Below, piece by piece: positions 1-6,123 of a DNA stretch of 7,666 bases (the first letter of the stretch is position 1; each line of letters begins with the position of its first letter). The notes below the pieces were generated by a model that was not told where the DNA came from, ran no database searches, and saw only the letters and a list, made by a program, of their open reading frames with translations. The stretch spans positions 26,773 through 34,438 of the forward strand of contig OKRF01000191.1 in the NCBI GenBank assembly GCA_900290315.1, written 5' to 3'. A program made the position numbers and the translations under genes. This DNA comes from Candidatus Sulfopaludibacter sp. SbA3. Its GTDB lineage: Bacteria; Acidobacteriota; Terriglobia; Bryobacterales; Bryobacteraceae.

Positions 1-1180
1 GAACCGTGAACCAGAAGCGGGAGCCGTGTCCCTCGCGGCTGTCGAACCTCACCTGTCCGCCCATCATTTCCACCAGGCGCGCCACAATCGACAAGCCGAG
101 GCCGGTGCCGCCGTAGCGGCGCGTGGTGGTGGCGTCCGCCTGTGAAAAAGGCCGAAACAGCCGGTCCATCTTATCTTTCGGAACACCGATCCCGGTGTCC
201 GCAACTTCAAAGTGAATGGCCGCCGAGTCTTCCAGGCCATCCAGTTTCACGCGAATCGTAACCTCGCCGCAATGCGTAAACTTGACCGCGTTTCCGGCGA
301 GATTGAGAAGTACCTGGCGCAAGCGCATTTGGTCGCCGCGAAGCCGTGTGGGTACATCCGCTTCGATGAAACAGAGCACTTCCAGGCCTTTTCGTTGCGC
401 CGTCACGGCCACCAGGTCGGCTACACCCTCGACCACCGTGCGCAAGTCGAAATCTGCCGTCTCCAGTTGCAGTTTCTGCGCCTCGATCTTGGAGTGGTCG
501 AGGATGTCGTTCAGGATCGCCAGCAGGTCTTCAGCACTGCTGCGCACGGTCTGAGCGCGCTGGCGCTGGCGCCCGTCCAGTTCGCTGTCCAGCAGCAGTC
601 CGATCATTCCCAAAATCCCGTTCATGGGAGTTCGGATTTCGTGGCTCATGTTGGCCAGGAACTCGCTCTTGGCCCGGTTCGCGGTATCCGCCGCCTCCTT
701 CGCCCGGCGCAGGTCGTCCTCCAGTTCGGCGCGTTGCTTGAGCTCACGCGAGAGCTCGCTGGCCGTCCTGCGGCTCTCATCCAGCCGGCGCGTCAGATCG
801 GTGATGTCTTGAATGGAGAACACTGCCAGAAATCCCGCACCAGTCCGGTTGGGGATGGAAGTGACGGTGATGTACTGAACCCGGGAGACTCCCGGAGTGA
901 CTTCGCATTGGATGAATGGAGAATGAAGCTGCGGTGAAAAGACGGTCGGAACGCCATCCCGAAACACTCTCTCGATGCGCTTGGAAAAGCTGGACTTGGC
1001 GATGTTGGGGAAGCGCAGGCGTGCGTCCACGTCCAGCAACTGGGCGCGCTGGATCCCGGTCCAATTCTCCAGACACTCATTCCAAAATAGAATCCGGTAC
1101 TCCGGGTCGAGCACAAGAATCCCTACCGGAACCTTGTCGAGTACGTCGAAGCGCGATTCGCTGTGGAGGATGTCGGGCAC
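1..1180 (-). CDS. PAS-domain sensor histidine kinase, C-terminus beyond window
   Basis: Reading from 1180 down to base 1 is open for 393 codons without a stop, so the gene is cut by the window edge. In order I see a PAS domain (about residues 10-125, opening VPVGILVLDPEYRILFWN), a charged helical linker (about 125-165), a HisKA dimerisation domain with the phospho-acceptor H180 in NMSHEIRTPMNG, and a HATPase domain with N box N297 (GNAVKF), G1 box D328 (DTGIG), an F-box-like RLFRPFSQ and G2 box GGTGLGLSI near 357. The HATPase ends in GHGSRFWF at the edge, so kinase catalysis looks intact; receiver or Hpt domains may follow outside. There is no signal peptide or membrane segment, so it should be cytosolic, probably sensing through the PAS domain or partner proteins. 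The chosen GTG lies 2 bp after the stop of the phosphatase gene, suggesting translational coupling; the Shine-Dalgarno is poor, so the start is moderately sure. Likely partner: the CheY-like receiver two genes upstream. Confidence 0.93.
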   Translation of the reverse strand, partial: MPDILHSESRFDVLDKVPVGILVLDPEYRILFWNECLENWTGIQRAQLLDVDARLRFPNIAKSSFSKRIERVFRDGVPTVFSPQLHSPFIQCEVTPGVSRVQYITVTSIPNRTGAGFLAVFSIQDITDLTRRLDESRRTASELSRELKQRAELEDDLRRAKEAADTANRAKSEFLANMSHEIRTPMNGILGMIGLLLDSELDGRQRQRAQTVRSSAEDLLAILNDILDHSKIEAQKLQLETADFDLRTVVEGVADLVAVTAQRKGLEVLCFIEADVPTRLRGDQMRLRQVLLNLAGNAVKFTHCGEVTIRVKLDGLEDSAAIHFEVADTGIGVPKDKMDRLFRPFSQADATTTRRYGGTGLGLSIVARLVEMMGGQVRFDSREGHGSRFWFTV

Positions 1181-1182
1181 GG

Positions 1183-1794
1183 CTACGTGGGCGACTCTAC
1201 GAAGCGGTCCAAGGCGGCCACCATACTCTGGAGCGCCCCCATTTCAAAAAAGAGGAATATCTCTCCCTCGATTTCATGCTGGGCCACGCCGAAGCGCGCC
1301 CGCGCGAGAATCACTTGAACATCCGCAGCGATGCCCAGCTTCGCAAAGCGCGCCGGAAGCCCTCCTTGCTCGCTGTAGTAGGGTATGGAAAAAGAGATCT
1401 GCCCTTGCAACATGTTCGATATGGACCCCACGACGCCATTCAGGATGATGTTGCCCGTCTCTTCCAAGGTGGCCGCTCGAATCCCATCGACATCCGAGTT
1501 GGAGCCTTCGTCACCCGTCAGAAGAGAGACCAGCTTGACGGCATTCTCGTAGGGAAACACCAGGGCCACGTTGCCGTTGATCGGTCCGGAGAATGTCAGT
1601 TGCACGGAGGCCACACGATCCCATCCAAAGGCCGTCACGCGCGGCCGGGCCTCTTCCAGGGGTAAGACCTCAACTTCGGGAACTCGCAAAGAAATCGGCG
1701 TGCCAACCAACTCGTTCAACGACCCGGCGGCATAGCCTACGCCTACGTTGATGATCTCTCTCAAAGTGTCCAGTTGCAGTTCTGTAAGGTACAT
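1183..1794 (-). CDS. cheC: CheC-type CheY-P phosphatase
   Basis: CheC-family proteins hydrolyse the acyl phosphate of CheY-type receivers. From the ATG at 1794 the protein has 203 residues, close to the usual size of two-site CheC. The family pattern [D/S]-x3-E-x2-N-x22-P occurs twice with exact spacing: D9, E13, N16, P39 and then E112, N115, P138. In the second copy the first position is A108 instead of D or S, but the catalytic E and N are kept, so both sites could be active. An upstream GTG at 1803 would add three residues and overlap the receiver gene. I prefer the ATG because GGACGG sits 8 bp before it and MYLTELQLD resembles the usual start of the family. It lies 2 bp after the CheY-like receiver gene and 2 bp before the PAS kinase gene, so its natural substrate is probably that receiver. 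It could also act on the receiver of the REC-PP2C protein across the divergent promoter. Confidence 0.9.
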   Translation of the reverse strand: MYLTELQLDTLREIINVGVGYAAGSLNELVGTPISLRVPEVEVLPLEEARPRVTAFGWDRVASVQLTFSGPINGNVALVFPYENAVKLVSLLTGDEGSNSDVDGIRAATLEETGNIILNGVVGSISNMLQGQISFSIPYYSEQGGLPARFAKLGIAADVQVILARARFGVAQHEIEGEIFLFFEMGALQSMVAALDRFVESPT

Positions 1795-1796
1795 GA

Positions 1797-2183
1797 TTAG
1801 CACCGTCCGCCCAATACACCAGCCAACGTCGACCGCAGCGCGTCGGCGTTGACCGGCTTTTGGAGAAACGCTGCCGCACCGAGCTGTTCACACCTTTCCC
1901 GCGTGGTCTTCTGTATGTCGGCGGTCAGTACCACGACTGGTGTCTGGATGTGCCGCCTCTGCAGTTCGGCAAGCAGGCCGAAGCCGTCCAGATCAGGCAT
2001 GACCAGGTCGGTCAGAATGCAGGCGAATTCCCGCTTGTCTAGTTCGGCCAGCGCGGACGCCCCACTACCGGCCTCCACCAGCAGGTATCCGTCCTCCTGC
2101 AGAGCCTGCCTGATCCGCTTCCGCAAGAAGGTCGAATCGTCTACTACAAGAATGAAGGTCGATGTTCCGTTAGTTTCGTTCAC
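1797..2183 (-). CDS. Single-domain CheY-like response regulator
   Basis: A 128-residue stand-alone receiver domain with no output domain. The acidic pocket D15-D16, phospho-acceptor D59 (LTDLVMPDLDG), switch residue T87 (VLTAD) and conserved K109 (QKPVN) are all present, so it should be phosphorylated normally. It should act by protein-protein contact, as CheY does, or as a phosphate shuttle or sink. The start is a GTG at 2183. AAAAAGG lies 7 bp upstream on the minus strand (plus-strand 2191-2197), a good Shine-Dalgarno, and no better start is seen. It is the first gene of the leftward set and is followed directly by the CheC-type phosphatase and the PAS kinase, which suggests a kinase, receiver and phosphatase trio. 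It could equally take phosphate from the CheA encoded by the divergent operon. Confidence 0.95.
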   Translation of the reverse strand: MNETNGTSTFILVVDDSTFLRKRIRQALQEDGYLLVEAGSGASALAELDKREFACILTDLVMPDLDGFGLLAELQRRHIQTPVVVLTADIQKTTRERCEQLGAAAFLQKPVNADALRSTLAGVLGGRC

Positions 2184-2222
2184 AGCTAAGCCTTTTTGAG
2201 CCGCACTCTTCCCAGCCTGCTT

Positions 2223-2316
2223 CTCTTATCGGATGAAAGGTCCTGGAGAATGAGGAATAAATCGTAATTTCAGTCATGAAAATCGTAATTATCGTTCTGA
2301 AAAAAGCCGATAAGAG
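2223..2316. repeat. 10-bp perfect inverted repeat flanking the divergent promoter core
   Basis: CTCTTATCGG at 2223-2232 is the exact reverse complement of CCGATAAGAG at 2307-2316, with 74 bp between. The arms are too far apart to be a terminator hairpin and lie symmetrically around the AT-rich core, which suits a pair of operator half-sites. A further TTATCG at 2289-2294 faces the right arm across 13 bp (TTATCG...CGATAA), so the same hexamer occurs three times. Confidence 0.6.
2259..2290. repeat. 11-bp direct repeat with 21-bp period
   Basis: AAATCGTAATT occurs at 2259-2269 and again at 2280-2290. The copies start 21 bp apart, which is two turns of B-DNA, so a protein bound to both would lie on the same face. 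The likely use is regulator binding for one or both divergent operons. The site could also overlap leftward -10 elements. Confidence 0.6.
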
Positions 2317-2373
2317 GTTGACGGAGAAAACGGGACCGCAAGGGGCGCGTGGACACTGTCTGGGACTCTCTTA

Positions 2374-3489
2374 ATGGAAGCACCGACCATCCTCGTGGTA
2401 GACGACACACCGGCCAACGTCGAACTCGTCCAGAGCGTTCTGGAGACGGTCGGCTTCCGAACCCTGACGGCGGCCGACGGTCCGGCGGCCCGAGCCCTGT
2501 GCCGCGCAGAGCAGCCAGACCTCATCCTGTTGGACGTCATGATGCCGGGCGAGACCGGTTTTGAGACCTGCGCCCATCTCAAGTCGGACCCGGCAACAAC
2601 CGATATCCCCATCATCTTCCTGTCCGCCCTGGATGACGTGACGAGCAAGGTCGCCGGACTGAAGATCGGAGGCGTAGACTACATCGCCAAACCAGTCCAC
2701 GGAGAGGAAGTCCTGGCGCGGGTGCGCGTTCACCTGCGCATCCGCGAATCGAATCGCGCGCTGGTGCGCGAACACCGGGGCCGGCTCGAGCAGTTGCGCG
2801 ATGCGCAGCAAGCGATCCTCGCGCGTCCCGAGAACTGCCCCGAGGCGGGTTTTGCAGTCTACTACAAACCCCTTGAGGAAACCGGCGGCGATTTCTACGA
2901 CGTCGTTCCCATGGGCTCCGATGCTTTCGCTTACTTTGTAGCCGATATCAGCGGCCACGGCGTCACCGCAGCCTTTCTCACTTCGGCGGTAAAAGCGCTG
3001 CTGCGGCAATACTCCGGGCCCATGTTTTCCCCTGAGGACACCATGCGCGGAGTGGATTCGGTGATGCGCCAGATGCTCGGCGAGGAACAGTATCTGACGG
3101 CCTGCTACGCGCGCCTGAACCGGCAAACCAGGCGGCTTTCCGTAGTGAGTGCCGGGCATCCCCCCCTGATCCTGGTGAGCCGGACTGGTCAGGCGCAGAC
3201 CGTCAAGATGGACAGCGACCCGCTGGGAGTGTTCAGTTCCGCCGTCCTGCAGCGCAAAGACCTGCGGGTGTCGAAAGGGGACCGTTTCTTTCTCTACACC
3301 GACGGCCTGATCGAGTCTTCGCCGGGGGGCGGGCGGCGGGCCGGGTTGGAGCAACTGATCGATGCGTGTGTCCGGCACCGGACGGCGCCGCTGGCGGAAG
3401 CCACAGCGGCGATCGCTGGTGAAATCCGGCCAGAGGCCGGGATCGTCGAAGACGACCTGCTGCTGCTGGCGGTGGAGGCGTTCCTATGA
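2374..3489 (+). CDS. Receiver-PP2C (RsbU/SpoIIE-type) serine phosphatase
   Basis: A 371-residue two-domain protein. The receiver (1-120) keeps D10-D11, phospho-acceptor D54 (LLDVMMPG), S84 and K106. A short helical, charged linker (about 120-150) leads to a PPM/SpoIIE phosphatase domain with metal-binding D173 (GGDFYDV), D191 (ADISGHG), D310 (YTDGLIES) and a terminal EDD at 359-361. Phosphorylation of the receiver should switch the phosphatase, which in this family dephosphorylates a serine on a STAS antagonist. The architecture matches the REC-PP2C part of Pseudomonas HsbR; there the RsbW-like kinase domain is fused, here it is the next gene, overlapping by the 4 bp ATGA. The ATG at 2374 fits the family start (ILVVDD at residues 6-11), although its Shine-Dalgarno is weak. 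It opens the rightward operon. The natural phosphodonor is probably one of the two Hpt domains encoded downstream. Confidence 0.94.
   Translation: MEAPTILVVDDTPANVELVQSVLETVGFRTLTAADGPAARALCRAEQPDLILLDVMMPGETGFETCAHLKSDPATTDIPIIFLSALDDVTSKVAGLKIGGVDYIAKPVHGEEVLARVRVHLRIRESNRALVREHRGRLEQLRDAQQAILARPENCPEAGFAVYYKPLEETGGDFYDVVPMGSDAFAYFVADISGHGVTAAFLTSAVKALLRQYSGPMFSPEDTMRGVDSVMRQMLGEEQYLTACYARLNRQTRRLSVVSAGHPPLILVSRTGQAQTVKMDSDPLGVFSSAVLQRKDLRVSKGDRFFLYTDGLIESSPGGGRRAGLEQLIDACVRHRTAPLAEATAAIAGEIRPEAGIVEDDLLLLAVEAFL
3474..3478 (+). promoter_or_regulatory. Shine-Dalgarno of the RsbW-like gene
   Basis: GGAGG lies inside the end of the REC-PP2C gene, 7 bp before the ATG at 3486. It supports this start and coupled translation across the ATGA overlap. 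Confidence 0.7.
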
Positions 3490-3899
3490 GTAGTTCTTGC
3501 CGGGTCGAGTGCGAAGTATGGGTGACAATTTCCGCCACCCCGGAGGCCGTCGAGGAGTTCTTCGCCGAGTTCCGGCGGCACACCGAAGCCCGGCTGGCCA
3601 GTTCGCACAGTTTCGCCGCGGAACTGCTGGCGCGCGAGGCGCTGAACAATGCCGTCGTGCACGGATGCGGGAGCGATCCGAGCAGGGAGGTCCGGTGCCG
3701 GCTGCGGCTGAAGGGCCAACGCCTGACCATTGTCGTGGCCGACGGCGGCGAAGGCTTCGATTGGCGGGCCGCCTGGGGCCGAAGGCCGGGGTTGTCAGCT
3801 TCTTCCGGCCGTGGGATGCAGATCCTGCGGTGGTACGCCACTCGCGTCCGGTACAACGAGAGGGGCAATGCGGTGACGATTTTCAAACAGTGCTGTTGA
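3486..3899 (+). CDS. RsbW/SpoIIAB-type serine kinase (anti-sigma-type)
   Basis: A 137-residue single-domain GHKL ATPase of the HATPase_c_2 type. N box residues E51, N55 and H59 (REALNNAVVHG), the G1 motif D86-G-G88-E-G90-F (VADGGEGFDW) and a glycine-rich SSGRGMQILR near 106-115 are visible, so ATP binding looks intact. The family phosphorylates a serine on a STAS protein and usually also holds a sigma factor or other target inactive. The gene overlaps the phosphatase gene by ATGA and sits 10 bp before the STAS gene, so phosphatase, kinase and substrate are encoded side by side. In HsbR and SypE the equivalent kinase and phosphatase domains are in one polypeptide; here they are separate but coupled. 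No sigma factor gene is visible in the window, so the final target is unknown. Confidence 0.92.
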   Translation: MSSSCRVECEVWVTISATPEAVEEFFAEFRRHTEARLASSHSFAAELLAREALNNAVVHGCGSDPSREVRCRLRLKGQRLTIVVADGGEGFDWRAAWGRRPGLSASSGRGMQILRWYATRVRYNERGNAVTIFKQCC

Positions 3900-3909
3900 G
3901 GGAATAACA

Positions 3910-4218
3910 ATGATTCAATTAACCCGTGAAGACGACAAAGCCGTGATTCGGCCGGAGGGGGAAGACGTGGTTGCGTCCTCGGCTCCCGAGATCCGGTCCA
4001 AGATGCGCGTAGCCCTAGAGGAAGGCGTCCGGGATCTGGTAGTGGATCTCGTCAATGTCCGCATGGTGGATTCGGTGGGGATCGGCTTGCTGATCTCTGC
4101 TCATAACTCGCTGCGCAGGCGGGGCGGACGGCTGGCCGTGGTTCATGCTTCGAAAGACGTCCTGGAGCTCTTCCACATGATGCGCATCCACCAGCATTTC
4201 AACGTGTCCGGAGATTGA
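3910..4218 (+). CDS. STAS-domain anti-anti-sigma-type protein (RsbV/HsbA-like)
   Basis: A 102-residue protein made only of a STAS domain. The expected phospho-acceptor is S55 in MVDSVGIGLL, equivalent to the DSSGLG serine of SpoIIAA. It should be phosphorylated by the RsbW-like kinase just upstream and dephosphorylated by the REC-PP2C protein, and in its unphosphorylated form bind the kinase or another target. The ATG is preceded by GAGGG with a 7-bp spacer, a strong signal. Residues 11-102 align without gaps with residues 281-372 of the next gene product; 34 of the last 51 residues are identical, including the shared C-terminal VSGD. The two are clearly recent duplicates. The gene lies 12 bp before the Hpt-STAS fusion gene. 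Confidence 0.93.
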   Translation: MIQLTREDDKAVIRPEGEDVVASSAPEIRSKMRVALEEGVRDLVVDLVNVRMVDSVGIGLLISAHNSLRRRGGRLAVVHASKDVLELFHMMRIHQHFNVSGD

Positions 4219-4944
4219 AGGGAGGAAGCCATGGAAGAACCCAGCCTCGACGACGAACTGGTGCAGGACTACCTGGCTGAGTGCCGCGAACACCTGGCCA
4301 CGATCGACATCGACGTCCTGGCCCTGGAAGAAGCCGGAACGGAGTTCGACGAGCGCACCGTGAACCGCATCTTCCGCGCCGCCCACTCCATCAAGGGCGG
4401 CGCCGGAGTGTGCGGCCTCGTCAAGATCCGGGACCTGGCTCACCAGTTGGAGGATGCGCTCGACCTGATCCGCACGCGCCGGATGCAGCCGACTACGGAC
4501 GTTACCAGCGTCCTGCTGTTGGGCTTCGACCAGATCCGCGAGCTTCTCGGCAACCACCGGGAAAGCAATCAGGCCGATACCAGCGAGTTCGCCGCCGCGC
4601 TCGCCGCCTTGACCGCGGACGCGCCGCAACCCGAGGACGGGCAGCCGGGCCCGGCTTTCGACTGGAGCCGGCAGCGCAAGGGCTCCAAGCGCACCTATCT
4701 GATCGAATACAATCTGATCGGCGACATCCAGCGGCGGAACAAGACCAATCGGGAGGTTTTCAGGAACCTCCTGGAGTGCGGCACAATTGTCGAGACCGCG
4801 CTCGATCTGGACTCGGCCGGAACGCTCGATGGAGAGCCCTCGGACAGGTTGACCCTACACCTGATTTACGCCACTGTGCTGGACCCCGAACTGATTGGTC
4901 ACCTGGTGGAAGTGCCGCCCGAGCGTATCGGGCTGGTTGGGAAG
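3940..4944 (+). repeat. Diverged tandem duplication, copy 1 (STAS + Hpt-P2)
   Basis: This segment holds the stand-alone STAS coding region, a short Shine-Dalgarno spacer and the Hpt plus P2-like part of the fusion gene. The same order recurs at 5071-6123. The start codons of the two Hpt reading frames are 1128 bp apart and the two STAS stop codons 1131 bp apart. Stretches of near identity at DNA level survive, for example around the STAS C-terminus (4180-4215) and the start of the Hpt (4249-4300). Confidence 0.8.
4220..4225 (+). promoter_or_regulatory. Shine-Dalgarno of the Hpt-STAS gene
   Basis: The run AGGGAGGAAGCC directly before the ATG at 4231 contains a strong AGGGAGG with about 5 bp spacing. 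It fixes the start and suggests efficient translation. Confidence 0.7.
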
Positions 4945-5349
4945 GATGGCGCCGTGACCCCCTTAGCCGGTACGGCCGCCGGACCCGTGGCCCGAACCGC
5001 GGCGCCCCACTCACCTTTGTCAAGCGAGGGCGCTGAGGCAGTCGGGCCGCTTCCTGATGGGGGCAGCCAGGTGGTAATCCGCCCGTCGGAACCGGCCGTC
5101 GTGGCCGCCACGGTCCCCGAATTGAGGGCCAAAATGCGCCGTCTCGTGGAGGCTGGGGTCCGCCTCCTGGTGGTGGATTTCGGCAATGTCCGAATGGTCG
5201 ATTCGGCTGGCATCGGCCTGCTGCTCTCCGCCCATAGCACGCTGTGTAAGCTGGGTGGCCGGCTATCGGTGATCCACGCCTCAAAGGAAATTCTCCGTCT
5301 GTTGCAGTCGATGCGCATGCACCAGCATTTCAGCGTGTCCGGAGACTGA
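4231..5349 (+). CDS. Hpt - P2-like - STAS fusion protein
   Basis: A 372-residue protein with an unusual architecture. Residues 1-115 are a CheA-type Hpt domain with phospho-acceptor H52 in AAHSIKGGAG. Residues 143-238 match the ferredoxin-like domain that follows the Hpt in the CheA encoded next (shared DIQRR, GTI, DLDSAG and ERI motifs) and probably dock receivers. A proline-, alanine- and glycine-rich linker (about 239-280) leads to a STAS domain (281-372) with candidate phospho-acceptor S325 in MVDSAGIGLL. The N-terminal two thirds resemble CheA, at 41 identical of the first 57 residues, but there is no dimerisation, ATPase or CheW-like domain, so it cannot autophosphorylate. The STAS part is a duplicate of the preceding stand-alone STAS protein. 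I infer that it relays phosphate between CheA, receivers and the REC-PP2C protein, and that its STAS is a second substrate of the RsbW-like kinase. Confidence 0.9.
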   Translation: MEEPSLDDELVQDYLAECREHLATIDIDVLALEEAGTEFDERTVNRIFRAAHSIKGGAGVCGLVKIRDLAHQLEDALDLIRTRRMQPTTDVTSVLLLGFDQIRELLGNHRESNQADTSEFAAALAALTADAPQPEDGQPGPAFDWSRQRKGSKRTYLIEYNLIGDIQRRNKTNREVFRNLLECGTIVETALDLDSAGTLDGEPSDRLTLHLIYATVLDPELIGHLVEVPPERIGLVGKDGAVTPLAGTAAGPVARTAAPHSPLSSEGAEAVGPLPDGGSQVVIRPSEPAVVAATVPELRAKMRRLVEAGVRLLVVDFGNVRMVDSAGIGLLLSAHSTLCKLGGRLSVIHASKEILRLLQSMRMHQHFSVSGD

Positions 5350-6123
5350 GAGGGAATGATGAGCGAACTCAACGTTGACGACGAACTGGTGCAGGATTAC
5401 CTGGCGGAGTGCCGCGAACACCTGGCAACCATAGAGACGGATCTGCTCGCCATCGAGCAAGGTGGAGCGGATATCGATGAGCAACTGGTGAACCGCGTGT
5501 TCCGGGCCGCGCACTCCATCAAGGGGGGGGCCGGCTTCTTCGACCTGGTCAAGATCCGCGAACTGGCGCACAAGACCGAGAACGCTTTGGACCTGATCCG
5601 CTCCCGGCAAATGGTTCCCACCCCTGAAGTCGTGGGCATTGTGCTGGCCGGCTTCGACAAGTTGCGCGAACTCATCCACGACCACCGGGCAAGCAACCAG
5701 GCAGACATTGCGGAGTTTGTAGCCGCGCTCACCACGCTGACCGCGGACAATCTGCCGGCCGAACAGAAACGCTCCGTCACCGACCGGGTAGAGGTCTGTC
5801 TGACGGAGACCAGTACGCCGGTGCAAGCCTCCGCATTCGACTTGAATCAGGCGCGGCGGGGCGGGAACTGCATTTACCTGATCGAATGCGACCTGATTCA
5901 CGACATACAGCGGCGGGGCAAGACGCCTTGGCAGGCCTTCAAGCGTCTCATCCAGTGGGGCACGATCCTCGACACCTTCTACGATCTGGACTCGGCGGGG
6001 AGCCTGGATGACGAACCTTCATCCCGGCTGATTCTAGAGGTGCTTTACGCCACTCCCTTGGCGCTCGACGGGATTGGCGAAGTGGTGGATGTGCCTCTGG
6101 AGCGCATCCGCCTGATTGAAGAG
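5071..6123 (+). repeat. Diverged tandem duplication, copy 2 (STAS + Hpt-P2)
   Basis: This is the second copy of the STAS + Hpt-P2 unit. Its STAS part is fused in frame to the first Hpt-P2 copy, and its Hpt-P2 part is the N-terminus of the full CheA. It is 48 bp longer than copy 1, mostly because CheA has a 17-residue longer linker between Hpt and P2-like domains (phenylalanine at 160 against 143). Confidence 0.8.
5350..5353 (+). promoter_or_regulatory. Shine-Dalgarno that decides the CheA start
   Basis: GAGG lies 5 bp before the second of two adjacent ATG codons (5356 and 5359), a good spacing, but only 2 bp before the first. The second ATG also makes CheA align without gaps with the paralogous Hpt-STAS protein, placing both Hpt histidines at residue 52. 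Confidence 0.6.

Larger units (their letters stand above)
2184..2373. promoter_or_regulatory. Divergent promoter region between the two operons
   Basis: This 190-bp stretch separates the first genes of the leftward and rightward sets. Its core (about 2250-2310) is strikingly AT-rich against GC-rich flanks, as expected for promoters. It holds an 11-bp direct repeat (2259-2269 and 2280-2290) inside a 10-bp perfect inverted repeat (2223-2232 and 2307-2316). A TTGACG at 2318-2323 resembles a sigma-70 -35 box for the rightward operon, but I see no convincing -10 at the right distance. On the minus strand, TACGAT occurs in both direct-repeat copies and could be a -10. Exact promoters cannot be fixed by eye. 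No terminator-like hairpin with a T-run is present and I see no small gene. Confidence 0.7.

Noticed and set aside
212..1665. Two open frames on the plus strand (212-937 and 916-1665) opposite the kinase and CheC genes
   Set aside because: The minus strand here encodes unmistakable HisKA/HATPase and CheC motifs; the plus-strand translations are low in recognisable pattern.
2223..2316. Inverted repeat as a rho-independent terminator
   Set aside because: The arms are 74 bp apart, there is no T-run, and the site lies between divergent gene starts where no terminator is needed.
2371..3378. 335-codon open frame on the minus strand opposite the REC-PP2C gene
   Set aside because: It mirrors a gene with intact receiver and phosphatase motifs, and its own translation has no recognisable domain; long antisense frames are common in GC-rich DNA.
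4945..5070. Linker of the fusion protein as a frameshifted or decayed cheA remnant
   Set aside because: The frame is open and continuous, the linker is of ordinary Ala/Pro/Gly composition, and both flanking domains are intact.
3910..5349. STAS gene and fusion as an insertion or mobile element
   Set aside because: No terminal inverted repeats, target duplications or transposase; a tandem duplication explains the pattern.
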